A stretch of 64,000 bases of DNA from Gordionus sp. m RMFG-2023 (lineage: Eukaryota; Nematomorpha; Gordioida; Chordodea; Parachordodidae): the NCBI RefSeq assembly GCF_954871325.1, contig NC_088776.1, forward strand, positions 1,379,671 to 1,443,670, written 5' to 3'. Below are positions 25,240-37,984 of this stretch, one piece after another (position 1 is the first letter of the stretch; each line of letters begins with the position of its first letter). Both the position numbers and the translations under genes were made by a program. The notes below the pieces were generated by a model. It was not told the DNA's origin. It was given only the letters and a program-made list of their open reading frames with translations, and did not search any database.

Positions 25240-26600
25240 ATAAACGTTCTCCCTTTTATTTCATGTATTATTTTAAAAAAATTATTTATGATTGTAATAG
25301 TGAATACACTAAATTTTTAAATGTACTTATTTATTTTTGCTTTGGATATTAATTATAAATAAATATACAAATAAATTTATGTAGATATAATTATGGCTCT
25401 CTTCAAAAAATATCTAAAGATATAAAAGGCTTAAGATACTTTGGTAATTGATTTATTGAAGGTTTCAAAAAATGATAGGCAAGGTGATCTCATTAAACAA
25501 AATTCTGTGAAGTTATATCAAATAAAGTAGATTCGGATTTAGTCTTTATTTCCTGTATGCAAATATCTTTTTACCTATTAACAAGCTCAGAAATAGAAAC
25601 TCCTGCACATATATAAATATGTTTTTACTAATGTGAATATTAATATTTCAACGAAAATTCATCTTTATTTTACAACTAAGAAAAATCTCAGTTTCCGAAT
25701 TTCATTAAATAGTTTTTATTTAAATGATTTATATCGCTTCTTACAATATGTTTTAAAACTTTATTTGCGCATTCACTAACTAGGCCTTATAGATGCATGA
25801 ATACTAATATAATTATTATCCTCCGATAATTTTTTTTATAACTTAAATATTATTTCTATCGATTTCGACATATAATGGGGTTTTCTAAAAATATAATTAA
25901 AATATCAACTTAATCATATCAAAACCTGAGTTTAAAAATGCTACTCAAAGAGTATTGATCTCTGAAGATTTCCTTAAATGAAAAAGGAATATTAAATCTT
26001 GTCTCAAAATTGAAAATCAATTATAATAAATTTTTTTTGTGTACCAATTATAAAAAAAGAATCATAAAAAATTATTGAAAGGTATTTTTTTTTCTATTAT
26101 ATATCTTTTAAAATCATTAACCGCTAATTTAATTTTTTTTAAAAAATAAATTATGTGTACTAATCAAAATCTAATCTTAAAGGTTTCAAGAGTTATTCGG
26201 TAGGAAAGCCACAGTAGCGAAAATTAGATAAATTAATTTAAACATTTTACCATATCATATATTTGGTTTTAAAATTACAGCCCAGACCGGTTACACGGGT
26301 TTGCATATCTTTGATATGCATTTAATTGTAATAATAAGCCAAGAAAGGAAGTTACGTTTTAATATTTTAATTTTGTAGCGACTAATCATAATTGATAAAA
26401 TCGTTTAAAATAATAATTTAGGTCTATTCAATTTTTTTTCTTCTTCTCCATCCAATTCTTATTCTGGCTTTCGTTAACGAAAGAGATCCAATAATTTCTA
26501 TTTTTAAAATTGTAAAATCAATTTTAAAAAAGTTATTTTATTTATGATAATAAATGTATAAAAAGGAAAACACGATCAAACATAATAAGAGTATATGTTA
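25240..26600 (-). repeat. Gamma repeat, reverse copy
   Basis: Lies downstream of the PB1 gene on the reverse strand. It is collinear, with divergence, to 33240-34580 (+), 10225-11560 (+), 43530-45270 (+) and 53140-54500 (-). Recognisable blocks are the inverses of AGGAAATCTTCAGAGATCAA and of the AAACATATTATAGGAAACAA region. Non-coding. Confidence 0.6.
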
Positions 26601-26603
26601 TTT

Positions 26604-28885
26604 TTAATTTTCAATCATATTTATTTCACGTAATATTTCCGGGTCCAACGATGTATATTTTGGGATTAACTTCCATTCGCCTATTAAAAAAAATATTATT
26701 TTTTTAAAAAATTAGGATTATAACTAGCATGCGCGTAACCAATGGGGGGAAAGGGGGCCCCCCATCGCAAATTTGACTATTTTCATAAATATCATTTTAA
26801 GCTAATAAAAATTTTACCCCCACCCCCCCCAGAACCCCCCCCCACCAATCAAAATTTTACAAATATTTGAATATCAATTTTCCAACATATTATTCAAAAA
26901 TATTAATAAAATGGAAAAATATTTAGTCAAAGAGATTGAAATCAAACGATATTTATAAATAAGGCTGAGCATGAAAAAAAGTAATGTGTCGTTAGCAGCG
27001 ATATCATTATTGAATTCAATTGATCAATCAGAGTTTATCATTGCTGCTAGTTGCATCAATAAATCATTTTTAGTTCACTTGGTTCAAGTTTTTGATTTGG
27101 CGGAACATTGGAAAATATACATGAACAGGTAGATACAATAAGAATGAATGTAGATAAATATTTTCATAATATTTATCTAGACGTTGAATCGAAGGCTAAA
27201 TTTTATGATATAATACTAATTAAACCTCGTCTAGCGAAAATAAATATTGGCTCAACTGAAGAATATTATAAAATATCCATTTTCATCCCATTCTTAGATA
27301 CTTTTTTATAGCAAATAAAAGTACGGGTTTTAGATAAAAAACAAGTCTTTAGCAATCTTCAAGTTTTATTACCCAAAGATCCTTCTTCATTTTCTAATGC
27401 CACTATTGGTAAAATTAAATATTTAGAAAAATTTTATTCCTATGAGATTAATAATGAAATAAATTTAATCAGTGAATTCGAATTGTGGTATAAATATTTA
27501 TACGTTTAGCTATTTTACCTGAGCATGCTATTGATGCGCTCAATCGGTGTAAAGAAACCTTGGCACAATTTCCTAATATTTCGAAGTTGATTTATATTCT
27601 TGCATGTTTGCCTATTACAACATGTACGAATGAAAGGACTTTTTCCAACTTGAGAAGGTTGAAAACATATTTACGAAGTACTGAATCTCGGCTAAATGGG
27701 TTAGCTCTGTTAAATATACACAGAGATTTGGTTCCAAAGACAAACGAAATAATTAAAAATCTTGTATTTGATAAGAAGTTAAAAAAAACTTGTTAATTTA
27801 ATTATTTTCTAGTCAATATTTTTAACTACTATTAATATTTTCAATAAAAAAAATTATATTCTACTTATATTGTATGAGAATTTAAGCTGAGGCTAGTTTT
27901 TAAAGCAAATTTTAAAAAAAATGACATTACACTTTATTTCAACTTTACACATAAATAAACCTTTACATTTAAAAAAACTTTATTAAATATAATATACCTA
28001 ACTTGAAATAATAAAAAAGAGGCTTGTAATATCCTATCCATAAGCACGAATTAGTAAATAATAGTTAAAAATAGAAATATAATTATTAGTAAATTATTCA
28101 TGGCCGAAGGCCAGGTAAAAGAGGTTTGGGGGCGAAGTCCCCAAAAAATTTCCCCCCTCCCCCCTATAAGAAAATCCTGGATACGCCACTGATAACTAGT
28201 GTTCAGAGTTGTTAAAAGATACTTTTTAAATGGATCTAGATACCGATACAACGTCTAAAATAATATCTAGATACAGATTATTTAATCAAAAATCTATCTA
28301 GATACAGATACCACATTTTTATATCTAGATACAGGATCTAGATACTTGTATCTAGGTCCTTTAACAACTCTGCTAATGTTGTTAAAGCTGATTCAATATC
28401 TTAGCCAGAAAAATATCGCCGAAGCTTCTAGACTTCGCTAATTGACGTCTAGACCTTTGAGCCATCTATGTGCAAAATCTTCAGGCTTGCCTAATTTTAT
28501 TCTAGGATAAAATATTAAGTCAGCTGTTTTTAAAGATCGGTTCAAACGAGCAGTTTAACAAACACTAATTGTAACAATAATAATATAACCATATGTTTCT
28601 TTAAAAACCTGTTACATAGAATTTTGTAAGTTTTCCAGAGAGTTGTACGGCATGCATTATTTGATCGCTATTTTTAAAGTCAACCGTAATCAGGTCACCT
28701 TCTTCGTCTCTGTATTTTATCGTTTTGAGGGTTATATCATAGTCTATGTTACTCCTAATCGTGTCGGGTTTTGAATGACAGCTGGCTTCCACTTTGAACC
28801 TTCTAGTGAATGTTTCATCTTTCCCCAGCGTATAGTAAACTTTGAATAAAATGGGAGAATCTTCCACATTTAGTACGCGATTCAT
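26604..28885 (-). CDS. PB1-domain small protein, 117 aa, two exons
   Basis: Exon 1 is 28609-28885 and exon 2 is 26604-26680 (both reverse). Donor CAG/GTTTTT and acceptor TTTAATAG/GC join in phase 1 to give FYVTG-EWKLIPK, as in the sister copies. Residues 14-93 form a PB1 domain: a first strand FKVYYTLG with the conserved lysine (K15), then an OPCA acidic motif DEEGD at 60-64 followed by the HAV(Q) helix around 78-81. PB1 domains are small ubiquitin-like modules that pair basic with acidic faces in scaffolds such as p62, Par6 and atypical PKC (family knowledge). This one has both faces. The protein has almost nothing but PB1, so it could act as an adaptor or competitor (inference). The start ATG sits in a context (ACA-ATATG-like) shared by the copies. 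The 1.9-kb intron holds three transposons; sister introns are 60 bp. Confidence 0.7.
26728..28191 (+). mobile_element. hAT transposon in the PB1 intron, 1464 bp
   Basis: Perfect 8-bp target duplication ATAACTAG at 26720-26727 and 28192-28199. Right terminus CCTGGATACGCCACTG; degenerate left terminus CATGCGCGTAACCA. The ends are rich in G/C runs. Inside, the + strand has fragments of a ZMYM1/TTF-type hAT transposase (27096-27796). It is inserted antisense to the PB1 gene. Confidence 0.85.
27096..27796 (+). pseudogene. hAT transposase relic (TTF/ZMYM1-like)
   Basis: Frames at 27108-27311 (MENIHEQVDTIRMNVDKYF...) and 27560-27796 are parts of one transposase. The second contains LPITTCTNERTFSNLRRLKT and SRLNGLALLNIHRD, the C-terminal dimerisation region typical of ZMYM1-like hAT proteins (family knowledge). 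The middle section reads on in other frames, so frameshifts have disabled it. The N-terminal zinc finger and most of the catalytic core are missing. Confidence 0.75.
28197..28567. mobile_element. hAT-type MITE B, interrupted by MITE A
   Basis: Left tip TAGTGTT (28197-28203), then MITE A, then GTTAAAGCTG to ...AACAAACACTA (28567). Its target duplication is split by the neighbouring hAT element: ATTATAAC at 26717-26724 and ATTGTAAC at 28568-28575 (seven of eight bases). This orders the insertions: MITE B first, then the hAT element at its left edge and MITE A in its tip. Confidence 0.7.
28204..28372. mobile_element. hAT-type MITE A, 169 bp
   Basis: Terminal inverted repeat CAGAGTTGTTAAA on both ends and an 8-bp target duplication CTAGTGTT / CTAATGTT (28196-28203, 28373-28380; one difference). 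Five to six copies of the subterminal motif CTAGATAC. It sits inside the terminal repeat of MITE B. Confidence 0.85.
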
Positions 28886-28889
28886 AGTA

Positions 28890-30560
28890 ATGTATATTTG
28901 TTTTTAAAAAAAAATATATATATAAATATAAATGATTATATTTACTAAGCTTTATCGAAATTTAACAATAACACCTTTGTTTTTTTTTTGGTTTAATTTT
29001 TTATTGCATAACATTATTAAAGTATTAATTCATTTGTAAATATTTAATTCATATTAATATTAATATTATATTTTTAATTATTTAATTTTTAACAAATCTT
29101 CTTTTATTTACGTAAATCTAAATTGAAAATTTTTAATAAACAACATAAACGATTATGTTTTATATTCAAAGAAAAAAAAGAGTAATTTTTTCTTATTCTT
29201 AGAAATATATCAATAGAATAACAAGTTTTAAAACTATAAAATTAAGGAAGAAGTCGAACAAACATCCTCGCGATAAAAATAAATTAAATTTTTTTTTTAG
29301 TAACAACAGGGTTCTAGACCTAACCCCAAATTACGATCTTTAAGCCCTAAATTATGACGCCGAACCAGTTTCCTCTGAACTTCTTCAAATACAAATGTTA
29401 AATAAAAACTATTTACTTTCAAGCTTCCTTTCACTCCTAATGCATTTTTTTTTAAATTACAATAGTCCTAGATTTTGTATCAGTAAAATTTTATATATAG
29501 TGTAGAGACCGGGGATAGTGTTATCCCCGGGGCAGGTAATATACCTTCTTATAAAATCATTTTAAAACTTTAATATAACTTTAATATTTAAAAATTTTAA
29601 ACCATAAATGTATTTTAATAAGTTACTTCTTTAATGATTTTTAAAAAAAAGTTTCCTCAGGAATATGCTCATGAAGGAGTTTTAGGATTGAAATTCGTCA
29701 AAAGTAATTTTTAACATTTCTGCTACAAATTTTTTTATATTAAAGTTACTCAGACTAAAATACCAATTTTAAATGATAAAGTATAATCTTAATTTTATTA
29801 TGTATAAAAAATGTGAAGGCAAGTGGCTTGTTTTGGCGGGGTGCGTGTTAGCCCTTTCTAATCAGTGATTTATGTTTTTAAAAATGATAATATACTAATG
29901 TTTATAAAAATTGTGACTGCCACTTATCAATCAAAATTGATTGAAAATTAAAACTTTAGCAATATAATACTAGTAATAGCTTTCATACTACAAATAATAT
30001 AAGGTTCGAATCTGTTCACACACTTTAGCGGTTTGGTTCAAGTTTGGATAGAATATTTTTTTAACAGTTTATGTTCGATTCGAGTCCGTTAAAAAATACC
30101 GGTTTAACGGTCCAGTTTAGGTTAGATTCGAGTCCGTTAAAAAATACCGGTTTAACATATTAGTAATAGATTTCATACTACAAAATCATGAGGTTCTCAC
30201 TTGTTCACACACATTTTAGCGGTTCGGTTCAAGTTTCTAGAAATTTTTTAACATTTCAGGTTAGGTTCGAGCCTGCTAAAAATACCGGTTTTACAGTTCA
30301 GTTCAGATTCGATTTGTATCCCTGGATTTGAGTATTAATCTAATTTAATAATTAAATTAACCCATTTTTTCATTAATAAAATTTAAATTTTATCACCCTT
30401 CACCCCTCTTAAGGCATTTTATAAAATTTTTCGATTTTTTTTCTAACCACGTGACAAAGATATTATATGATTGGTTAACCTTATCTGCAATAATTAAAAC
30501 GATATATCAAAAAAGGAGTTAGACTAGAACTATATTTAATAAATCAAATAATATTCTTAC
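28890..30560 (-). repeat. Beta repeat, reverse copy (upstream flank of PB1)
   Basis: About 1.7 kb upstream of the PB1 start. It is collinear with 54950-56450 (-) and inverted to 30560-32825 and 39840-42060. Landmarks are the GACCGGGGATAGTGTTATCC block at 29508 and TTATATGATTGGTTAACC near 30465. It may contain the PB1 promoter, but no specific element can be pointed to. Confidence 0.7.
29960..30320. repeat. ~175-bp tandem duplication inside beta
   Basis: Two units, each with a TTTCATACTACAAA block, a CACACACTTTAGCGG-like block and a GTTAAAAAATACCGGTTTAA block. Other beta copies (40910-41060, 55970-56110) have one unit. Confidence 0.65.
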
Positions 30561-31024
30561 TTTTATTTCAAAGATATAAAAAATTATGATAATTTTCGCG
30601 ATATCATCGCTACGTCATATCATAGCTAAGTACAAAATTTAATAAATAAACATTTTTTTTATATTTATAATTTTTTTAAAAAATATTTTTAATAAAAGAG
30701 TAATTAGCGTTTTATAATAATTGGCTAAAAATAGAGTTTAATTTTATTTAAAAAAATAATATATATTTTTTTAGGTTTAAGATGACTGTTGGTCTGTTAT
30801 CAGTTTCGAACAATACAAAGTGAAAGATTTCCAAAAATATTCTTATATTTTCATAAAATAAGTCACCGATAGATGGCGTCTTATTTTTATGGTTTATTAT
30901 ATTATTTTAATATATAATTGTTATTTATTTATTTTTTAACGATGAGATATCATATAAAACGCTGCTCGACTATTTTTATAAGGTTCTATCTAACTTCACC
31001 TTTCATTAAAATTTTATTTCCGAC

Positions 31025-31217
31025 TAGTGTTGCTAAAAACTCCGTTCTGGAGCGATTTTTTGTAAAACGGTTCTATTAAGATTTTAGCTAAAATAATATT
31101 ATGTGAGCATCGAGAATTTGGCAAATAGATTTCCAAGCATTTCTGCCAGCTCTGCGCAAAATCTTTAATCTTACATATTGTTGTATTTGTAAGACCGATC
31201 CGATTTTAGCCACACTA
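31025..31217. mobile_element. hAT-type MITE, 193 bp
   Basis: Ends TAGTGTTGCTAAAA and, inverted, TAGTGTGGCTAAAA. The equivalent position in the 39.8-42.1 kb beta copy (near 40555) lacks it. The flanking octamers (TTTCCGAC, CTCTCATC) are poor matches to each other, but the right one fits the empty-site sequence, so the target duplication has decayed. Confidence 0.55.
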
Positions 31218-32404
31218 CTCTCATCTTTTCACATTAAAAAAAACAGTCAATCATTTTATTATATTTTATATTAATATTGATTAAAATATAATTTCTAAAT
31301 CTAACTCCTTTTTTTGATACATTGTTTTAATCATTTACGGATAAAGGTAAACCAATCATACATTATTTTCATCACGTGATACCCTTTTTTAGATAAAAAA
31401 ATTTTAAAAATATCATAAAATGCATTAAATAAGGGCACGGGGGGGGGGGGTGAATAAATTTAAATTTATTAAAGAAAAAGTTGATACTATAAAAATATCA
31501 TATTTGTAAACATTTTATTTTTAAGATTATAATAATATTAATTTTGATTAATGCTCAAACCCAGGGATTCAAATCGAATCTGAACCGACCGGGTTTTATT
31601 TGGACTAAAACGTTAAAGGAATAACCTAAACCGAACCGCTAAAATGCCTGTGAACAGGTTCTAACATCGTGATCGTTTTTACTAATATTATATTGCAAAC
31701 ATTTTAATTTTTATTCTTATTTTTTTTTAAAGATTATCAATCAATCAATTTTGATTGATTAGTACTTGTCACAATGATAATAAACATTAGTTTATTATCA
31801 TTTAAAAGATACAAATCACTGATTAGAAATGGCTAACATGTACCCCCGCTAAACAAGCCTTAGTTAGTAGGCCTTCACATTTTAGTAGGCCTTCACATTT
31901 TTTGATATAACAATAAAATTAAGATTACTTTATCATTTAAAATGTGGTATTTTAGCCTGAATAACTTTAATATAAAAATACAATTGGAAACAAAAACGAT
32001 TACTTTTGACGTGTCAAAATTTGAATCCTAAAATTCCTTTTTGAGCATATATTTCTAAGTAAACATTTTTTTTTAGAAACGATTAAAGAAGCATTTTATT
32101 GAAATAAATTTATGGTTTGAAATTGTTGAATGTCAAAGTTGTATTAGAGTTTTTAAAATTAATTTCTAAGAAGGTATATTACTTGCCCCGGGGATAACAC
32201 TATCCCAGATCTACACTCCATATAAAATTTTTACTGATACAAAATCTGAACTACTGTATTAGAGCTATTGTATTTTTTTTTAAAAAAAATAGCATTAGGT
32301 GTAAAACGAAGCTTGAACGTAAATAGTTTTATTTAACTTTTGTATATTTGAAGAAGTTCAGAACAAACGGGTTCGGTATCAAAATTTTTGGCTTTAACTG
32401 GTGT

Positions 32405-32405
32405 T

Positions 32406-32437
<32 letters not shown>

Positions 32438-32459
32438 AATAAATAAATAAATAAATAAA
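32405..32459. repeat. (GAAA)n / (AAAT)n microsatellite
   Basis: About eight AAAG units followed by about five AAAT units. It lies in beta near the PB1 pseudogene. Confidence 0.9.
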
Positions 32460-32827
32460 ATAGTTTTATTTATTATTATCCCGAGGATAAGAAAAAATAT
32501 ATTCTATTACACCCCCCCCCCCATCCATAAATTTATTAGTTTTAAAACTTGTTATTCTATTGACATATTTCTAATAATCGTTTATGTTGTTAATTAAATA
32601 TTCAATTTTACATTTTATGTAGTAAATAAAGGAATAATAATAATTAAAAATATTATAATAAATAATAATAAGAATTGAGAATTAAAATTAAAAGCTACAA
32701 AAAATTAATATATTACTATTTAATAATGTTAAACAATAACAAATAAACCAATTAAACAAAAGTGTTACTATATCGTTAAATATCTATCAAACTTAGTAAA
32801 TAATCATTTATATATATTTGAACAAAT

Positions 32828-33218
32828 ATGAATCCCAATTCTCCTATTGTTCTATTGAAAATTCACTATGATCTTGGGGAAAATAAAACATTTATTAGAA
32901 GGTATACAGTAGTAGAAGCCAGCAAAGATTGGAGAAGTGACGCCATCCGAAAGTCATATCGAGTTAGAGAATGAAATCAACCTCAAAACGATAAAATACA
33001 AAGATGAAGAAGGTGACATGATTACAGTAGAATATAAAGATGATATTGATATAATGCATGCTGTAGAACTCTCCGGTCCGAATAATGCTACAAAATTCTA
33101 TGTTACAGGTTAGAAAAAATCTAATTGTTATTATTACTATTGTCATAAATCAATTTTTTTTTAAATAGGTGAATGGAAGAAACCCCCAATTGAATCTATG
33201 GTTAAAACCGAAAAGTGA
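32828..33218 (+). pseudogene. PB1-domain gene copy with a frameshift
   Basis: The ATG at 32828 opens MNPNSPIVLLKIHYDLGENK, homologous to the first PB1 strand. After VEASKDWRSDAIR the frame runs into TGA at 32971. The next frame continues LKTIKYKDEEGDMITVEYK and ATKFYVTG to the donor at 33108/33109. Exon 1 is 281 bp, whereas the sister exons are 3n+1, so a net one- or two-base shift in the 32920-32960 area has broken it. A 60-bp intron (33109-33168) and exon 2 (EWKKPPIESMVKTEK, TGA at 33216) are intact. It is a recent-looking pseudogene, or the shift is a sequencing error in this AT-rich DNA. Confidence 0.75.
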
Positions 33219-34590
33219 TCAAGAATTAAATTAAATGAAAAAACATACCATTTATTATGCTAAATATCGTTTCCTTTATACATTCATTATCAATAAATAA
33301 ATGATAGTTAGAATTATTAATTTCAAATGATTTTTTTTTTGTCAATTATGAATTAGTTGCTACTAAAATAAAATATTAAAACATTAATTTTCTTTTTCTT
33401 CACGTTGGTTATTATTATCACAATTAAATATATATATATATCATCAGAGACCTGTAGAGGTACTATTTGTACTGACAGGCCCGGATTTTTTTCCAAAAAT
33501 ATTTTTCGGCCGGCCTGAGTTTTAGTTAATAATAGCGATATCAAATATTTAGTTTTAAAATATACGGCCCAGGTAAACTGGCCCGGCATGCATGTCTCTT
33601 ATATATATATATTTATTTTTGGGGAAAATGTTTAAATTATTTTATCTAATTTTTCACTTATACTTGTGGTTGTCCTTATGAAATAAATCTTGAAACCTTC
33701 ATTTACATTAATTTACTTAGATTTTTTTTCAAAAAATTACACTATTATTATAAATTTAGATTTTTAGTTGTGAAGACACATATTATTTTTAAAAAATTGT
33801 TAATGTTGAAAGATAGATATATATATATAGAAGAAGAAAAAGCCATTATGAAGTATAATTAAAATTAATTTCTTTACAGTTTTAATTTAAATGATTTTTT
33901 TTTGAAGATGTTGTTTAAAAAAAATTTGTGATTTTTAAATTCATGGAAAATCGGTATACAAAAAAATTTTAATATAATTGATTTTGAATTATTAAGACAA
34001 AATTTGATATTCCTTTCTTCATTTAAGGAAATCTTCAGAGATCAATAATCTTTAAGTAGCATTTTTAAATCAGGTTTTGGTGTGATTAAGTGGATAATTT
34101 AATTTTAATCCTATTTTAAGAAAACCGCATTTTATGTAAATCGATAGAAGTAATATTTAAATTATGAAAAATAAACGGAGGATTATAATTATATTAGCAT
34201 TCACGTATCACATAAGCCAGGTAAATAAAGATTTAAAACATATTATAGGAAACAATATAAATTAATTTTTATATATATCCAATGATTAGTTGTTAAAATA
34301 AAGATTGAAAGTGATAAAAATCATATTTCCTTTGAAATATCAAAAGTCACATTAGTAAAAAAAACATATTTTAATAAAGATGGCTAAGTCTATAATTAAT
34401 TAATTTAATTAACTATTTTTTAATTATCTTAAATTAAAATAATTTAAAATATAATTTTTTAAAAAAAAACTATAATTAAGTAGTATATATATAAGTTACA
34501 CGATAAAATTACGATACACCCAAAAATTTCAAAAAGTATCGCCGATACAAATATAATACATATATCATGACAGGCAAAACTGTGATTAAT
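33219..34590 (+). repeat. Gamma repeat, forward copy (partner of 10225-11580)
   Basis: Downstream flank of the PB1 pseudogene and the second member of the near-identical direct duplication with 10136-11580. It contains the GC-rich MITE-like insert at 33448-33600. Confidence 0.85.
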
Positions 34591-35280
34591 TTGGATCTTT
34601 TATTAAATTAATTATATATATATAAATGTCCAAAAAAGCAATTTGTTGATATCCTGCATAACTTTCTATTTTTCGTTCTTTCATTCCTATAAATAATTTT
34701 GATTAGCATTATATTTCCACGGTTATAATGATAGATAACGGCTAAAAAAAATCGACTAGTCACGTGTCTAAGTCAATCATCTAAACCAATGAGCGAAAGA
34801 AAAATATAAGTTTAGGATTATTAAATCAAATACTAGATAATTAAGCAATTGTATTTGAATAAACATATAATATATAAACAAATTATAATATAGATATAAT
34901 TATAAAGGGGAAAACAACAAAAAAAGTTTCATATAAATATATATCTTTTAAAAAAATTATTAATTAATAACTGCTTTAACATGTTGAGCATCTTACTCTA
35001 TAAAGTGGTGCTCCACTCGACTACAAATTTTATGCCATTATAACAACACATCACGTGATTAATGAGAGGGAGGATTCATGATCTTTTTAAAAGACAGTGG
35101 TTTTTGGTATATGAAATTTTGATCTCGGTAAATTTGTCAAATTTAAGAAAATTAATATATGTTATAATTAATCTATTATTAATTTTGAAAAAAAATTTAA
35201 ATAATGGCTTCAATGAAATACACCAACCGCTACACGATAGCGTATTTGTTATCTTTTAATAAAAAAAAAATATTAAATTT
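34591..35280. other. AT-rich spacer before a gypsy pol fossil
   Basis: No recognised gene. The frame at 35062-35259 shows no motif. The last ~100 bases may belong to the decayed start of the pol fossil. Confidence 0.35.
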
Positions 35281-35289
35281 CCTCCTAGT

Positions 35290-36290
35290 TTTAATTTGAC
35301 AGGTCCGAAGGACAATAGTATTATGTCCTTAAGACGATTTCAGAAGTGGAACTTAACATTAGGAAGTTATGATTTCAATATAAAAAAGTAATGCCGGTAA
35401 ATATAATGTTGTTCCTGATTGTGTCTCGAGATTACCACTAGAATGTCATGATGAAGTAACTAACTAGCCTTTAAAGAACAAGATCTAAAAAAAATATTGA
35501 ATGGGAATTGAGTATAATTAAAGATTGACTTTACAAAAATACAGCAAAATCATAATTCCGTCTTCTATGAGACGGAAAGGTACTGCAGGCATTATACATG
35601 AAGGTCATATGGGAGCAGGAAAAATTAAATCCTCCGCCAAAGATCGTATGTGGTGGTCTGGTATGAATAATTAAATGGACATTGAAGTGAAATGTTGTGA
35701 CGATTGTAATATATATCATGACCATCCCTAAAAAGATACAAAAACCATGGGTTTCGGCCACCAAACCATTTGAAAGGATACACATAGATTATGCGGGTCC
35801 ATTTTTCACTACTAAATTGGTTGATAATAGTCGATGCCTATAGCAAATTTCCAATTATTGTTCCTGTCAAAAATATTACGACCGATATCACATTAAAAGA
35901 AATTTTTGAAACAATTTCGTTATATGGAATACCTAAAACTATAGTCACTGATAACGGCACTAATTTCAGCAGCGATTATGGTATTAAACGTGTGCTTACG
36001 TCCGCATACCACCAGCTATCTAATAGCCAGGAGAAACGTATGGTGAGAACGTTTAAAGACGCACATTAAAAGGAATATAAAAATAATTAGATACAGCACT
36101 TTACAAATTTTTATTCAATTATAGAAACACACGAAATGACATAACGAGTTACACTTTCCAAAATAATGTTCAATGGCGACATTAGGATTAAATAAGCTTA
36201 AAGAATTATACAATTAGTCTAATTCTACTGCACCTTCACACTCTATGAAACCCATATCTTTATTGAAACATTTAATGTGGTCGTCCTTTA
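35290..36290 (+). mobile_element. Ty3/gypsy pol fossil: RNase H end and integrase
   Basis: In order: an RNase H C-terminal signature (RRFQKWNLTLGSYDFNI, then a DCVSRLPL-like end); the integrase zinc-binding region (HEGHMGAGKIK, MWWSGMNN, CCDDC); the integrase core with IVDAYSKFPIIVPVK, TIVTDNGTNFSS and SNSQEKRMVRTFKD; and beyond 36060 a stretch resembling FNYRNT....P.KIMF. The strands and motifs fit Ty3/gypsy. Broken, several breaks. From 36047 it is shared with the inverted arm at the window's right end. Confidence 0.8.
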
Positions 36291-37984
36291 GCTACTGATC
36301 ATCATTTTTCAGCAATGTCTATAACCTCCTTTATTAATTTGTACCTATTAATCTTATTCTAAAATATATATCAAAATGTCTTTCATTTTTTTAAGAGAAT
36401 GATCGTTTCGCAATTTATTTCCTCCTACTTTATGCACTCGTGCCACTCAAGTCTCTAAGGAAAAATATCTATTTGTTTTCTTCTCCTTAAACTCATACCG
36501 ATTGTTAAAAAAAACACTGAAATATATACATCCCTTTTCCTACATACGTTGTTGAGAAATGAAAGAAGTCTAATCTTTATAGTTTTCGTAACGTTGTTGA
36601 ACAACCACTGAATTCTAATCACTAACACTCACGTTAATGAAAAACCACTGAACTCTAATCATTATAATTTTTCAGAAATCCGTTGTTGAAAAGCAACCGA
36701 TTTATATATTTCTAAAGTATATGTTTTTCTTATGGCTATTATTAGAATAATGTTGGCATTTGATCTAAAATCTTATTAATGATTCAAAGTAAAAGTCCGA
36801 TCTCTAATTGAGCTCGATTGCGGCATAAATTTTCTAATGATGAAAGCCGTTTTTCTTTATGAAGATTTTGGTTAATCAACAACCTAATATTTTACTAAAT
36901 ATTAACTACTTATACGTATCTTATTCACATATTAGATCATTGAGACTGTTTTATCTTTCGCAGCCCTTAAAATAGTTAAACGTAAATCTTCAATAAGAAT
37001 TTAATTACAACATCAACTATTTTCTAACAATAAATGTATTTTATTCTCCGAATTTTTTTTTTTAAATTATCGTATCTTTTAAGCACTATTTGTATTCTAA
37101 ACTATATTTTTACAAATAAATTTATTTAATCTGTACAATTTATGTTTCTTTTTTCTTTATCATAATTATCTCCAGTGAATCAATTATTTAACAACTTGTA
37201 ATAAATTCTAAAAATCTAAATTATTGTCTCAGTTATTTTCTGTTAGATTCAATTGGTTTTTAACTTATCAGTAACTTCTAAATATCTACTTTAAAAAACT
37301 ACAACACAAATTTCTTTATACTTTATCTACTATGAATGCTACCTTTATAATTCTTTGTTTTTCAATTTAGATCTTATATTCCTACACAATTTTGCATCAT
37401 AATCTTATCAATATTTATAAAAATCAGTTCAAAATTTGAATGAGCTACCGTAAAATAATTTTTCTTTTTCAACCTACACCTTTAAATATAACTCTAAATC
37501 TATTTCTTATCCAAATATTATTTTTTTAATTTTTAAACGATAATTATTTTTCTTTTGTTTTCTCCTGGAAAGAGTACAATTACCAGCCAAATATTATGAA
37601 TGAATTATTTGTTAAATAGCAAATTCGAATATATATTTCATATTCTCGACCTAGTTTACATCATATTTAGGCTTTACAAATTAAATATTATTTTTACCTA
37701 TGAATTGGACTAACTCACTAACGCGAATTGGCAAGTTCTCGAACTTGACAGGCCGCCAACGAATAGCGGCAGGCCACGGTTAGCTTAGATTTCTCACATG
37801 AGGAACATGTTGAACCCAAAGCTGAAGCATATGTAAGGGAAGCGGTTTAAAGAATCCCAACTAGTTTTTGGGAATAACATATTGAAGAAGAAGACGATAC
37901 CTTAAATTCTTAAATTTTATATATATATTTTTTTTAGTAATTTAATTTCGAAAACTTATTTTATATAATATATATTAAGCTAAA

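Larger units (their letters stand above)
30561..32825 (+). repeat. Beta repeat, forward copy (upstream flank of PB1 pseudogene)
   Basis: Starts with GCGATATCATCGCTACGTCA, also at 39860 and inverted at 60170. It runs to the PB1 pseudogene start. It is head to head with the reverse copy ending at 30560. It includes a MITE at 31025-31217, a G-run at 31440 and a C-run at 32511. Confidence 0.7.
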
